Assembly (NCBI GenBank): GCA_903913915.1
Contig: CAIWNE010000070.1
Coordinates: 23,864-87,863 of the forward strand
Source of the DNA: an uncultured Opitutia bacterium
GTDB taxonomy: Bacteria > Verrucomicrobiota > Verrucomicrobiia > Opitutales > UBA953
Length of the DNA stretch: 64,000 nucleotides
Direction: 5' to 3'
Shown: positions 63,983 through 64,000 of the stretch, in pieces
Position numbering within the stretch: position 1 is the first letter of the stretch
Layout of the letters: each line of letters starts with the position of its first letter
Position numbers and translations under genes: made by a program
The notes under the pieces: generated by a model
Databases searched by the model: none
What the model saw: only the letters and a program-made list of their open reading frames with translations
What the model was told of the DNA's origin: nothing

Positions 63983-64000
63983 AGATCGGAAGAGCACACG
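63983..64000. other. Illumina TruSeq adapter sequence (artefact)
   Basis: AGATCGGAAGAGCACACG is the first 18 bases of the standard Illumina TruSeq adapter. It is not part of the genome. Read on the minus strand it would give a false protein start, MCSSDL, a known contamination signature. Confidence 0.97.

Noticed and set aside
63478..63999. Minus-strand frame starting MCSSDL
   Set aside because: The first residues come from the sequencing adapter, and the frame is not that of L27.

Overview
The window is a GC-rich, densely coding chromosome segment. It most likely comes from a member of Verrucomicrobiota, probably the Opitutia (subdivision 4). Pointers are the PVC-type haem-binding propeller protein and its relatives, the very large PEP-CTERM beta-strand-repeat protein, HAF-repeat outer-membrane proteins, and intergenic regions packed with palindromes. 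This assignment is inference from gene content; no rRNA gene is present. The last 18 bases (63983-64000) are Illumina TruSeq adapter, so the right end is an assembly artefact that cuts a ribosomal protein L27 gene.

Layout. 1-12.4 kb: 3' part of a giant secreted beta-strand-repeat protein with a PEP-CTERM tail. 12.4-13.2 kb: a REP-associated tyrosine transposase (RAYT) flanked by REP-like palindromes. 13.2-21.3 kb: housekeeping genes (xseA, a beta-hydroxyacid dehydrogenase, pyk, trmB, a fatty-acid desaturase, a small phosphatase). 21.3-25.1 kb: a five-gene minus-strand operon with a cyclopropane-fatty-acid-synthase-like methyltransferase and three membrane proteins. 25.5-38.1 kb: secreted and surface proteins, including two paralogous HAF-repeat barrel proteins, a calcium-repeat alpha/beta hydrolase, a propeller/cytochrome c fusion, and a Na/Pi cotransporter. 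38.4-40.7 kb: Rrf2 and HAD genes, then a 1 kb Sel1-gene insertion bounded by a duplicated tRNA-Leu 3' end. 40.7-44.3 kb: psd and two exported ClpP-like proteins. 44.9-50.1 kb: a cytochrome c/propeller pair and a sodium:solute symporter. 50.4-55.6 kb: galM and a three-protease operon (clpP, rhomboid, ctp). 55.7-63.8 kb: an ABC ATPase, a four-gene operon (DJ-1/PfpI, TIM-barrel, pentahaem cytochrome, propeller), a MATE transporter and a small unknown gene.

How the genes fit together. Two themes stand out. The first is periplasmic sugar or polyol oxidation: propeller dehydrogenase-like proteins paired or fused with c-type cytochromes, together with mutarotases, a TIM-barrel epimerase and a solute symporter. 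The second is envelope proteolysis and membrane-lipid tailoring: exported ClpP-like proteins, Ctp, rhomboid, a desaturase, a CFA-like enzyme and Psd.

The most unusual feature is the non-coding space. At least five palindrome families share a GGTAGGG/CCCTACC edge, which contains the GTAG tetranucleotide typical of REP elements, and one RAYT gene is embedded among them. A further, longer element family has conserved flanks and a copy-specific interior made of CAGGT-type words that often folds back on itself. Almost no gene start shows a Shine-Dalgarno sequence; many ATGs instead follow a C/T-rich run.
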